This document shows positions 32,974-40,747 of a DNA stretch of 64,000 bases, piece after piece (the stretch's first letter is position 1; the number at the start of each line of letters is the position of its first letter). The stretch covers positions 124,001 through 188,000 of the forward strand of contig NZ_CP136760.1 of NCBI RefSeq assembly GCF_032931615.1. Reading direction: 5' to 3'. The stretch is from Palleronia sp. LCG004 (GTDB lineage: Bacteria; Pseudomonadota; Alphaproteobacteria; Rhodobacterales; Rhodobacteraceae). Made by a program: the position numbers and the translations under genes. Below the pieces are notes generated by a model, which did not search any database, had not been told where the DNA came from, and was given only the letters and a program-made list of their open reading frames with translations.

Positions 32974-33894
32974 ATGACCACGCTTCGCCAATTGCGGTTT
33001 CTCGTGGCCCTCGAGGAGACATGCAGCTTCTCGCAGGCCGCCGGGCGCTGCAATGTCACCCAGTCCACCTTCTCGGCGGGGATCCGGGAATTGGAGGACG
33101 CTCTCGGCGTTCAGGTCGCCGAACGGACGCGGCAGAACGTATCCATGACGCCCCTCGGGACCGATCTCGCTGCCCGAGGACGGGATATTCTAGCCTCCGT
33201 GGCCGATCTCGAGGATCATGCCGCGCGCGAGGCGGGGACCGGCGGCGCGCTCCTGCGCATGGGGGTGATCCCCACCGTCGGCCCTTTCATCCTGCCGCGC
33301 GCCCTGCCGCTGATCCGTGCGCGGCTGCCGGGGCTCAAGGTCTCGCTGCGCGAGGAACTGACGGACAGCCTTGTGGAGTCGCTGCTGGCCGGTCGGCTCG
33401 ACCTCGTCCTGATGGCCCTGCCGCATCCCGTCCCGGCGCGCGTGGAAACCCGCACCCTGTTCGAGGACAGTTACCACCTCGCCACGCGGCTGGACCATCC
33501 GCTCGCCAATGCCGGGTCCGTGGAGGGCGAGGACCTGAATGGACGGCGTCTCCTCCTTCTCGACCGGGGGCATTGCCTCCAGCGCCATGCGCTTTCCGCC
33601 TTCCCCGAGGCGCTTCTCAGCGAGGATGAGAGCTTTGCCGCGACCAGCCTGCCCACGCTCGCGGCCATGGTGGAGGAGGGGCTGGGTATCACGCTGCTGC
33701 CGGACCTCGCCATCGCCGCAGGCGCGGTGACCGGGCAGCATCTCTCCCTCACCGCGCTTCGCGGGGCACGACCGCGGCAGATCGTGCTTGCCTGGCGCAA
33801 GAGTTCCGCCCGGTCCGAAACGTTCGAACAGATCGGAGCGTCCCTGACCGAGGCCCGTGATACGCTTTTCGCCGAGGCGCATTTGCCGGATTGA
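32974..33894 (+). CDS. OxyR-like LysR regulator with a single redox cysteine
   Basis: A 306-residue LysR regulator of the OxyR branch. The N-terminal helix-turn-helix ('SFSQAAGRCNVTQSTFSAGI') is followed by an effector domain with 'LDRGHCLQRHAL' and 'AATSLPTLAAMVEEGLGITL', close to OxyR's 'EDGHCLRDQA' and 'ATSLETLRNMV'. Cys201 matches the peroxide-reactive C199 of OxyR, but the resolving C208 position is Phe. It therefore cannot form the usual disulfide switch within this loop. Divergent from the sulfide/persulfide operon, it may sense persulfide or sulfenate at one cysteine. The regulated operon is inferred from layout. Confidence 0.85.
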   Translation: MTTLRQLRFLVALEETCSFSQAAGRCNVTQSTFSAGIRELEDALGVQVAERTRQNVSMTPLGTDLAARGRDILASVADLEDHAAREAGTGGALLRMGVIPTVGPFILPRALPLIRARLPGLKVSLREELTDSLVESLLAGRLDLVLMALPHPVPARVETRTLFEDSYHLATRLDHPLANAGSVEGEDLNGRRLLLLDRGHCLQRHALSAFPEALLSEDESFAATSLPTLAAMVEEGLGITLLPDLAIAAGAVTGQHLSLTALRGARPRQIVLAWRKSSARSETFEQIGASLTEARDTLFAEAHLPD

Positions 33895-33899
33895 CGGCC

Positions 33900-34487
33900 T
33901 CAGCCGTCGACGAACGCATCCGATCCCATCTTTGGGTAGAGGACGACGCGCGTGTTCATCGGCACCTGTTCATAAAGCTGCACGATGTGCTCGTTCGTGA
34001 GGCCCGCACAGCCGTTCGACACCGCGCGCCCGATCGTGCGCGGATCGTTCGTGCCGTGGATCCTGAGGAACGTGTCGCCGCGCCCTTCCTGAAAGAGATA
34101 GAGCGCGCGGGCCCCGAGCGGGTTGTCGGGACCGCCCTCCATCCCCTCTTCCGCGTAGGGCTCGTAGAGTTCGGGCTCGCGCTCGATCATGCCGGGCGTC
34201 GGCATCCATGAGGGCCATTCCTTCTTGGCCCCGACATAGAATGCGCCCGCCTCATAGAGGTCGTCGCGTCCGACCCGGATCGGATAGACCCAGGCGCGGC
34301 CCTCTGGCAGCGTCCAGTAAAGGCGAAAGTGATCGGGAAAGACGTGCAGTTCGTGGGGCGGTAACGGATGACGAAGCGTCACCACATGCGGCTCCATCAC
34401 CGGCTGGTAGTTCTGCGCGGCGAGCGCACTGGGCAAGAGGGCAGCTGCTGCGCCGCCCGCGAGAACTTTTCGGCGTGTGGGAGCCAT
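33900..34487 (-). CDS. L,D-transpeptidase (YkuD domain), third of the block
   Basis: A 195-residue exported protein. A Tat-like N-terminus ('MAPTRRKVLAGGAAAALLPS', cleavage 'ALA-AQ') precedes a YkuD domain. The catalytic site is His in 'LRIHGTNDPRTIG' and Cys in 'VSNGCAGLTNEHI'. It should form 3-3 cross-links in peptidoglycan or attach a protein to it. The usual 'GCIRL' is 'GCAGL' here. Its ATG overlaps the stop of the preceding transpeptidase gene (TGATG), so the two are co-translated. Confidence 0.87.
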   Translation of the reverse strand: MAPTRRKVLAGGAAAALLPSALAAQNYQPVMEPHVVTLRHPLPPHELHVFPDHFRLYWTLPEGRAWVYPIRVGRDDLYEAGAFYVGAKKEWPSWMPTPGMIEREPELYEPYAEEGMEGGPDNPLGARALYLFQEGRGDTFLRIHGTNDPRTIGRAVSNGCAGLTNEHIVQLYEQVPMNTRVVLYPKMGSDAFVDG

Positions 34488-35038
34488 CAGATCACCCTCA
34501 CCTGCGTGCCGACGGGGCAGATGCCGAACAATTCCTCGATCTGGTGATTGTAGAGCCCGATGCAGCCGTCGGAGGAAGGTCGCCCGATCTTGCGCGTGTC
34601 GTGGGTGCCGTGGATGAGATAGGCGGGCCAGCCGAGATACATGGCGTGCGTCCCAAGTGGATTGTCGGGCCCCGGCGGCATGTATTCCCAGCCGAAGCGC
34701 TCGCGTTGCGATTGGGTGGGGGTCCAGTCGGGACCGACTTTCTTGCGCACGATCTCGGTATAGCCGCGCTTGGTCAGCTCGTCCGACATCGGGACGGAGG
34801 TAGGGTAGATGCGGTAATCCGCGCCGTCGCCGCTCCAGTAGTGGACGGCCCGCGATGTCGTGTCCGAGATGAGCGTGGCGACGCCCAGATCGTCGAAATG
34901 GTCGCGCCAATCGGGCATGGTAAAGCTCGACGCGTTGCGGCGAAGGCCGCCTGTCTGGGCGATAGCCGGCGCGGCGAGACCCGCACCAATCGCGGAAACC
35001 CCGATCAGAAGGTGACGGCGGTTGATCCTGGAACTCAT
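34487..35038 (-). CDS. L,D-transpeptidase (YkuD domain), second of the block
   Basis: A 183-residue exported protein. Tat-like leader 'INRRHLLIGVSAIGAGLAAP' (cleavage 'AIA-QT'), then a YkuD domain with His in 'YLIHGTHDTRKIG' and catalytic Cys in 'SSDGCIGLYNHQI'. The 66-base gap to the dsbA-like gene upstream carries its own CTTAAG-type box at 35084-35100, so this gene and the next probably form a separately controlled transcription unit. It is clearly a paralogue of its neighbours but only distantly similar. Confidence 0.87.
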   Translation of the reverse strand: MSSRINRRHLLIGVSAIGAGLAAPAIAQTGGLRRNASSFTMPDWRDHFDDLGVATLISDTTSRAVHYWSGDGADYRIYPTSVPMSDELTKRGYTEIVRKKVGPDWTPTQSQRERFGWEYMPPGPDNPLGTHAMYLGWPAYLIHGTHDTRKIGRPSSDGCIGLYNHQIEELFGICPVGTQVRVI

Positions 35039-35083
35039 ACTGCTCTCCTCTTTAGTTGGTTTTGGTCAGGTTCTTCCACGAAC

Positions 35084-35100
35084 CTTAAGCCTGCCTGAAG
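35084..35100 (-). promoter_or_regulatory. CTTAAG-type box upstream of the L,D-transpeptidase pair
   Basis: Plus strand CTTAAGCCTGCCTGAAG: one perfect CTTAAG and one CTGAAG, 11 bases apart, 46-62 bases upstream of the minus-strand start at 35038. It shares CTTAAGCCT with the box before the two-component operon. Confidence 0.65.
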
Positions 35101-35104
35101 GCCA

Positions 35105-35707
35105 TCAGCCTCGCCGCGTGGCGGCAATCGCGGCTTCGAGCGTTTCCCGATCGATCGCGCCACCGAAGAGCGTGGTGCCGACGACGAAGGAGGGCGTGCC
35201 GCGAAAACCGAAAGCAGCCGCCTGCATCTGGTTGCGCTGCATAAGTCCATCCCATCTCGAACGATCGTCGCGATAGGACGCCATGGCCCGCTCTGCAGGT
35301 ACATGCTGCGTGACCGCTTCCTCGACACGCTCGATGCTGAGCCGCCCCTCCAGATTCATCAGTGTCTCATTGACCGCGCGGTATTCGTCGAGCTCGACGG
35401 ATCCAAGTCCGAGTTGTGCCGCGCGGACCGAGGGGGCACCGAAGACCGGCCAGTCCTTGAGGACGAGCCTCACGCCCTGATCAGCTTCCGCCACGGACTT
35501 CAGCATGGGATGTGCCTCCCAGCAGAAGGGGCATTGATAGTCGAAGAACTCGATCACCGTGACGTCGCCGTCGGGATTGGCGAGGATAGGTGCGTCGGGA
35601 TCGTAGAGGACCTCGTCCACGGTGAGCTGGTTCTCCTGCGCGCGGGCAAAGCTCGGCAAGACAAGGGCCGCGCCTGCGGCGGCGAGGATCGAACGACGTG
35701 TCGGCAT
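35105..35707 (-). CDS. DsbA-family thiol:disulfide oxidoreductase
   Basis: A 200-residue periplasmic thioredoxin-fold protein. Tat-like leader 'MPTRRSILAAAGAALVLPSF' (cleavage 'ARA-QE'), the active site 'DYQCPFCWEAHP' (CPFC), and the cis-Pro loop 'FRGTPSFVVG'. It is a DsbA/BdbD-type protein that oxidises or, if kept reduced by DsbD, reduces or isomerises disulfides. Its ATG overlaps the stop of the upstream transpeptidase gene by one base. In the company of DsbD, a TlpA-like protein and three cysteine-dependent transpeptidases, a role in keeping those cysteines active is likely. Confidence 0.88.
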   Translation of the reverse strand: MPTRRSILAAAGAALVLPSFARAQENQLTVDEVLYDPDAPILANPDGDVTVIEFFDYQCPFCWEAHPMLKSVAEADQGVRLVLKDWPVFGAPSVRAAQLGLGSVELDEYRAVNETLMNLEGRLSIERVEEAVTQHVPAERAMASYRDDRSRWDGLMQRNQMQAAAFGFRGTPSFVVGTTLFGGAIDRETLEAAIAATRRG

Positions 35708-36426
35708 CAGTAAAGCTCCGTTCCGATTTGGGTTGGGGGAAGTGACCCCGGCGGGCGCGTTCCGCGCCCCGATTCCTCGGGCGAGAGGACGACGACGCGT
35801 GTACCGCTTCGGACGCGGTCGGCCAGATCGACGATGTCCTGGTTGTAGAGCCGTATGCAGCCCGACGAGGCGGCCTGACCGATCGTCCATGGCTGTGACG
35901 TGCCATGGATGCGATAGAGCGTGTCGCGTCCGCCCTGGTGAAGATAAAGCGCGCGCGCCCCGAGCGGATTGTCGAGCCCGCCCTCCATGCCGCCGGCATG
36001 CGGCGCGTAGAGTTCCGGCTCGCGCGAGATCATGTTCTCGGTCGGTGTCCAGGACGGCCAGTCGCGCTGATAGGGGATCACCGCCTCACCGTCGAATTGA
36101 CGGCCTGCCTCCCCCACCGCGATGCCGTAGCGGATCGCCCGGTTGTCCTGCAGGATATAGTAAAGGAACCGCTCGTAGGGGTCGACGACGATGGATCCGG
36201 GTGTTTCGTAGGTCCAGTAGTCCACTTCCTGACGCGCATTGCGCTCCGACAGGAACCGCGCGTCGACGGCGGGAATGATCGTCTCGCCATCGTCGACCGC
36301 CCCGTACATCTGCAGGATTCCGGGATCGATCCGGGGCGAAACCGGGATCGTTGCGACATCCGGTCCGGGGCGGGCACAGGCTGCGAGAACAAGAGAAGCC
36401 GCAAGCGCGAGGATGGGTCGGATCAC
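35707..36426 (-). CDS. L,D-transpeptidase lipoprotein (YkuD domain), first of the block
   Basis: A 239-residue lipoprotein. The lipobox 'LVLAAC' near residue 16 predicts lipid anchoring after Cys. The YkuD domain shows His in 'YRIHGTSQPWTIG' and the canonical 'SSGCIRLYNQD' catalytic Cys. It has an N-terminal extension of about 80 residues that its two neighbours lack. The proline-rich C-terminal tail is probably disordered. It overlaps the genes on both sides by one to four bases, so it is firmly part of the dsb operon. Confidence 0.88.
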   Translation of the reverse strand: MIRPILALAASLVLAACARPGPDVATIPVSPRIDPGILQMYGAVDDGETIIPAVDARFLSERNARQEVDYWTYETPGSIVVDPYERFLYYILQDNRAIRYGIAVGEAGRQFDGEAVIPYQRDWPSWTPTENMISREPELYAPHAGGMEGGLDNPLGARALYLHQGGRDTLYRIHGTSQPWTIGQAASSGCIRLYNQDIVDLADRVRSGTRVVVLSPEESGRGTRPPGSLPPTQIGTELY

Positions 36427-37226
36427 TGTATTTCTCCTCCGAGGTCTTCGAGGCGTGATGTGAACTCCGCGCGGGAGATCTCGCCCGTATGGGCCGCGAC
36501 GAGCCGGCCGTCCGCATCGTAGAAGAGCGTCGTCGGAAGCCCCATCGCTCCCAGACCACCGAGAAGATCACCCTCGGGGTCGAGCAGGATGCCCTCGCCG
36601 GGGAGGTCCACATCGTCGAGGAATCCGGCGATCCGGGGCGGCGTCTCGGCCTGATTGGCGAAGACCACATCGACGCCTTCGGCCCGGGAGGCGACGTCCA
36701 TCATCATCGGCATCTCGCGACGGCAGGGCGGGCACCACGTGGCCCAGAGATTGATGGCGAGCGGGCGTCCGGCACGTTCCGAGAGCACGACCGGTGGGCC
36801 TTCATAGGCAAGGAACGGGGTATCGGGCAGGCCGCTACCGCCATCGGAAGCGATCAGGAACGGCGTGATCGCTCCGGCGAACGCCGCTGCAAGGGTGCCG
36901 GATATGACCGGTGCGACCATTCCGGATCGACGAATGGCGAAGACAAGGGCTGTGCCAAGAAGACCGATCGTTCCCGTCCGGACGGAGAATCCGCCCTGCC
37001 AGACGGCGAAGATCTCGAATGGATGCTGCGAAAAGGTCTCCCAGTTCTCAACCACGAATCCGATCCGCGCGAAGACGACCCAGGCGATGAGCAGGCCGAA
37101 GACCGGCACGTCCGCGCCGCGCCATCGTGCAACGAGCCCGGCGACGATCGCAAAGGCGAGGGCCGCCATGATCGCGGCGAAGCGGTCGCCGTCGAAGAGG
37201 AGGGGTCCGATCTGCACGGCGCTCAT
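36423..37226 (-). CDS. Membrane protein: Lgt-like domain plus TlpA-type thioredoxin domain
   Basis: A 267-residue protein. Residues 1-115 form about four helices that resemble a shortened prolipoprotein diacylglyceryl transferase ('VVFARIGFVVENWETF', 'WQGGFSVRTGTIG'). Residues about 125-267 are a TlpA/ResA thioredoxin domain facing the periplasm, with 'NLWATWCPPCRREMP'. The Lgt part is too short to be an active transferase and may serve as anchor. It should receive electrons from the adjacent DsbD and pass them to periplasmic substrates. ATG 37226 is used because it overlaps the dsbD stop and opens the first helix. Confidence 0.82.
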   Translation of the reverse strand: MSAVQIGPLLFDGDRFAAIMAALAFAIVAGLVARWRGADVPVFGLLIAWVVFARIGFVVENWETFSQHPFEIFAVWQGGFSVRTGTIGLLGTALVFAIRRSGMVAPVISGTLAAAFAGAITPFLIASDGGSGLPDTPFLAYEGPPVVLSERAGRPLAINLWATWCPPCRREMPMMMDVASRAEGVDVVFANQAETPPRIAGFLDDVDLPGEGILLDPEGDLLGGLGAMGLPTTLFYDADGRLVAAHTGEISRAEFTSRLEDLGGEIQ

Positions 37227-39034
37227 CGCGACACCCCCGCGAGCGAACCCAGCATGTCGGCGGAACCGACCTCGCCCACCAGGCGGGTGCCCGGGACTTC
37301 GCGGCGGCCCGCGTCGAGGAAGACCATGGTTGGCGGACCGACGGAGCCGAGCTCGTCGAGGAGCGCCTGGGATGCGGGGCCGAAGTCCGAGACGTCCACC
37401 GAGATGGGGGCGAGGTCGGCGAGGGCCGACTGCACGTCGGCATCGGCAAGGGCGTGCCGTTCGATCATCCGGCAGGACGTACACCAATCTGCAGTGACGT
37501 AGACCATGCTTGGGCCGGTCGCGGCGTCGAGCGCGCCGTCGAGCCCGGCGCTGTCCGTAACGTTCGCGAAGACGGCCTTCGGGTCATCGGCCGATGGATC
37601 GCCGGCGAGAACGGCGAGCGGACGCAGGGGGTCATGGGCACCGGACGCCGCGCCGACCGCCTGTAGGCCGCCACCAAGCAATGCCAGGAGGCCGAGGCTC
37701 GTGGCACCGCGCCGGAGGCCGCCGGCTTCCGGCGACAGGCGGTCGAGGGCACCTAGAAAGACGCCGGTGCCCACGAGGAGCGTGGCCCAGAAGGCGAGGG
37801 CCAATGGGCCGGGCACGATCCGGCCGATCATCCAGATGGCAAGGCCGAGGAACACGATGCCGAAGGCCTGCTTGGCCCGCTCCATCCACGCCCCGGCGCG
37901 CGGCAGGATCTGCGCTCCGAAGGCGCCGATGGCGAGAAGCGGCACGCCCTGCCCGAGGCCGAGCGCGAAAAGGGCTGCGGCACCAAGGGCCACGTCGCCT
38001 GTCCGCGCGATATAGAGGAGGGCACCGGCAAGGGGGGCGGTGACGCAGGGCCCGACGATAAGCGCGGAGGTGAAGCCGAGCCCTGCGGCACCTCCGAGCG
38101 ATCCGCCGCGTCCCCCGATCCGCTGCACGCGGGTGGTGAGGGCGGAGGGAAGCGCAATGTCGAACGCACCGAACATGGTGAGGGCAAAGACCACGAAAAG
38201 CGCCGCGATGCCGCCCACGGCCCAAGGCGATTGCAGTGCCATCTGCAGGTTTTGCCCCGACCAGGCCGCCACGACTCCGAGGAAGCCGAAGGCAGCCGCC
38301 ATGGCGACCACGTAGGTTCCCGTGAGCGCGATGCCGCGGCCCATGGTCAGATCCTTGCCCTGGCCGGTCACCATGCCCGCGACGATGGGGAACATGGGAA
38401 AGACGCAGGGCGTGACGGACAGGAGGAGCCCGAGACCGAAGAATGTCAGCACGACGAGGCCTGCGCCGCCCTCGAACCCGGCGATCCCGCGATCCTCGGC
38501 GAGCGTGATCCCGGCGGTGCCGGACGATGCCGGCAGTGCCGGGTCGGCGTCGCTGGATGTCGGCGCGGATGTCATTCCGCGCGGTCCGGAGAAGGGGCCG
38601 CCCGCCTCCGATGCGCCGGTTTCTGCGCTGGCTGAAGCGCTGGCCGGGATCGCGTCGAGAGAGACCCGCTGCGGCGGGTAGCAGATGCCCTCGTCCTGGC
38701 AGCCTTGCCAGGTGATCGTCACGTTCCCGTCCGTGGCCGGCAGACTTGCTGTGGCGGTGTCGTAATAGATCTCCACGCGTCCGAAGGTCGGGTCGTCCTT
38801 GACGATCCCCGGTGCCGTGGCAATCGGGATCTCTCCCTTCGGACCCTCGGCCGAGAGGTGCTCGCGGTAAAGGTAGTACCCGTCCTCGATGTCGAAGCGA
38901 AGACGGGTTTCTCCGTCCTCGATCTGGGCACTCAGGCGGAAAGCCTCGGCTGGAGGAAGAGGCTCGCCCGACTGTGCGGCCACCGGGGCCGCGAGAGACA
39001 TGAGGAGCGCGAAGAAGAGTGCTATGCGTATCAT
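37223..39034 (-). CDS. dsbD: Thiol:disulfide interchange protein DsbD
   Basis: A 603-residue three-part electron carrier. A signal peptide leads into a periplasmic DsbD-alpha domain with the cysteine pair C112/C118 ('GCQDEGIC'). A membrane part of about eight helices follows, with 'LLSVTPCVFPMFPI' and 'LIVGPCVTAPLAG'. The C-terminal thioredoxin domain has 'TADWCTSCRMIE'. It moves reducing power from cytoplasmic thioredoxin to the periplasm. ATG 39034 opens the signal peptide. A CTTAAG-type box lies 23-39 bases upstream. It heads the redox/L,D-transpeptidase operon. Confidence 0.92.
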   Translation of the reverse strand: MIRIALFFALLMSLAAPVAAQSGEPLPPAEAFRLSAQIEDGETRLRFDIEDGYYLYREHLSAEGPKGEIPIATAPGIVKDDPTFGRVEIYYDTATASLPATDGNVTITWQGCQDEGICYPPQRVSLDAIPASASASAETGASEAGGPFSGPRGMTSAPTSSDADPALPASSGTAGITLAEDRGIAGFEGGAGLVVLTFFGLGLLLSVTPCVFPMFPIVAGMVTGQGKDLTMGRGIALTGTYVVAMAAAFGFLGVVAAWSGQNLQMALQSPWAVGGIAALFVVFALTMFGAFDIALPSALTTRVQRIGGRGGSLGGAAGLGFTSALIVGPCVTAPLAGALLYIARTGDVALGAAALFALGLGQGVPLLAIGAFGAQILPRAGAWMERAKQAFGIVFLGLAIWMIGRIVPGPLALAFWATLLVGTGVFLGALDRLSPEAGGLRRGATSLGLLALLGGGLQAVGAASGAHDPLRPLAVLAGDPSADDPKAVFANVTDSAGLDGALDAATGPSMVYVTADWCTSCRMIERHALADADVQSALADLAPISVDVSDFGPASQALLDELGSVGPPTMVFLDAGRREVPGTRLVGEVGSADMLGSLAGVSR

Positions 39035-39056
39035 GGGCTCGATCTGCGCCGGCAAT

Positions 39057-39073
39057 CTTATGCCAGGCTTAAG
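39057..39073 (-). promoter_or_regulatory. CTTAAG-type box upstream of dsbD
   Basis: Read toward dsbD the site is CTTAAGCCTGGCATAAG: half-sites CTTAAG and CATAAG 11 bases apart, immediately upstream of the ATG at 39034. It is the third copy of the box found at 25823 and 35084. Confidence 0.7.
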
Positions 39074-39691
39074 GTCGTGCGGATGGGCGGATGTTTCGCA
39101 CGTAGGCCGCGCATGAGGCCGCTGCGGCACCTGCTCTTCCGCAAGGCCAACCAAGTGGCAACGCCGCGACAGTTGCTTGTTGTGGGCGGAGGCCCAGTGA
39201 TCTGGGTCGGTGGAATCAGGGCCCTTCCTCGTCTCCGCGACCGGCTCAACGGGTTCGATTTCCTCGAACTTGACCGGCCGAACGGGTTTCGCCGGCTCAT
39301 GGCAGGCGGCGGGCCAATCTCATCGGGAGGAGGATTCAACTCGATGGCCGCTCACAAATTTGCTGTGGCCACTGAACTGATACGGGTCACGGGCAGCTTC
39401 GTCCGCGAAGTGTGAGTTCGGGGTTGGCCGATGTCCCGACCGCGGCGAACGGCCGGTTTGGTGGGCCGCGCCGCGGCATCCGGAAGAGCGGTGAACTGCA
39501 GGATCGCGCCGCTTGCGCCTGCCTGAGCGCCGCGGACGGAAGCGGTATGCTGCAACGCCTCTACTTGCTCCGAGCCGTTTGCCGAAATGCTCTCACTCTT
39601 CCGGGCGTGCCCGGTAGATTGTGCGGGACGAATATCGCAATTCGAGATTATGCAGCGTGCGACGGAGAAGCTTCCATTTCGCCGGTCGATG
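39074..39691. other. Non-coding region
   Basis: About 620 bases between dsbD and the asparaginase gene. Several open frames cross it but none resembles a known family or has a good start. The right half looks like decayed or repetitive intergenic DNA. Confidence 0.4.
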
Positions 39692-40747
39692 TCAATATTC
39701 GCTGAAGATGCGGCGCAGCTCGGCGCTATCGTCGGTGACGGTAAGACCCATCATCATGAGGATCAGCGCCTTCTGGGGGGCGAGGTTGTCAGCGCTCAGA
39801 TCGTAGTAGTCGCCGCCTTCGACCGTGAATCTTCCGTTGCTGCCACGGTTGGCGATCGCGACCTTCACACCCTGCTCCATTGCCGCGGAAAGGGGCGGGC
39901 GCTGGCCTGCATGTGCGGAACCTGTCGCGAAGGCCGCGACGACGATTCCGTCGGTGCCGTCCGCCACCAGCGCCTCGATCAGTACCGGGTTCGCATCGAC
40001 GTACGAGTAGAGTATTTCGACCTTCGGTAGATCTTCCGCGCTTTCGATTTCATCCAGGTTGAACTCGCTTTCGGTCGTATGTCGCCGCGTGGGCGTGCGG
40101 TAGAACGCCGCTTCGCCGCCCGAAACGATACCGAGCGCACCGACGTCGAGTGATTGCCAGCTATCGACGCGGCTGACTACCTGCTTCACCACGTCTCGCC
40201 CCGAGTGGATCAACTCGTTTGCGACGAGCAAGACGCCCTTGCCGGTACTTTCGGGCGTTCCAGCGGTAATGACCGCATCTACAAAGTTGCGACTTGCATC
40301 CTCTGACAAGGTGGTCCGCTGGCGCTGAGCCGCCGTCACCACAATGGGCTTCTCCGTATCGAGTACGAGGTTGAGGAAGTATGCCATGTCCCCGGAGGTG
40401 TTCGACCCGATCGTCACCACATAACCGTCGATCTCAGGCTCTTCCTCCAGAGACCGTTCGATCGCCTTCGCCGTATCGATGAACTCTTGCCAACCAAGGG
40501 TTGAGCTGCCGACGCGGGTGACTTCTTCGGTTTGCAGTTCTGCCAGCGACTCTACCACGGGCAGCGCCTCGATCACCGCGTCGACAGAGAGGCGCCCGTC
40601 GGGCGTGTTGGCGATTGTGCCCCCCGTGGCGACCACTTTTATGAGGGGAAGATCGCTCTCTTGGGCCGTAGCGGTAAGCGATGTCAGTGCAAGTGCCGCA
40701 CCGACGGCAGCAGTCGTTGCAAACTGCCTTATCGAGAAATCAAGCAT
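39692..40747 (-). CDS. Periplasmic type II L-asparaginase-like protein with altered active site
   Basis: A 351-residue protein with a Sec signal peptide (cleavage 'ATA-QE') and the asparaginase/glutaminase fold. The first catalytic Thr is in 'VVATGGTIANT' and Lys187 in 'SGRDVVKQV' matches the conserved Lys. The second signature, normally 'HGTDT', is 'IGSNT' (113-117), so the Thr-Asp pair is Ser115-Asn116 and the His is Ile. It is intact and expressed-looking, so it may hydrolyse a different amide or be slow. Monocistronic; a possible nitrogen-scavenging role. Confidence 0.82.
   Translation of the reverse strand: MLDFSIRQFATTAAVGAALALTSLTATAQESDLPLIKVVATGGTIANTPDGRLSVDAVIEALPVVESLAELQTEEVTRVGSSTLGWQEFIDTAKAIERSLEEEPEIDGYVVTIGSNTSGDMAYFLNLVLDTEKPIVVTAAQRQRTTLSEDASRNFVDAVITAGTPESTGKGVLLVANELIHSGRDVVKQVVSRVDSWQSLDVGALGIVSGGEAAFYRTPTRRHTTESEFNLDEIESAEDLPKVEILYSYVDANPVLIEALVADGTDGIVVAAFATGSAHAGQRPPLSAAMEQGVKVAIANRGSNGRFTVEGGDYYDLSADNLAPQKALILMMMGLTVTDDSAELRRIFSEY

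Noticed and set aside
39249..39262. GGGTTCGATT string resembling a tRNA T-arm
   Set aside because: No acceptor, anticodon or D-arm partners around it; no tRNA found anywhere in the window.
38705..39415. Plus-strand frame running from dsbD antisense into the intergenic region
   Set aside because: Half of it is antisense to dsbD and the rest has no resemblance to a protein family.
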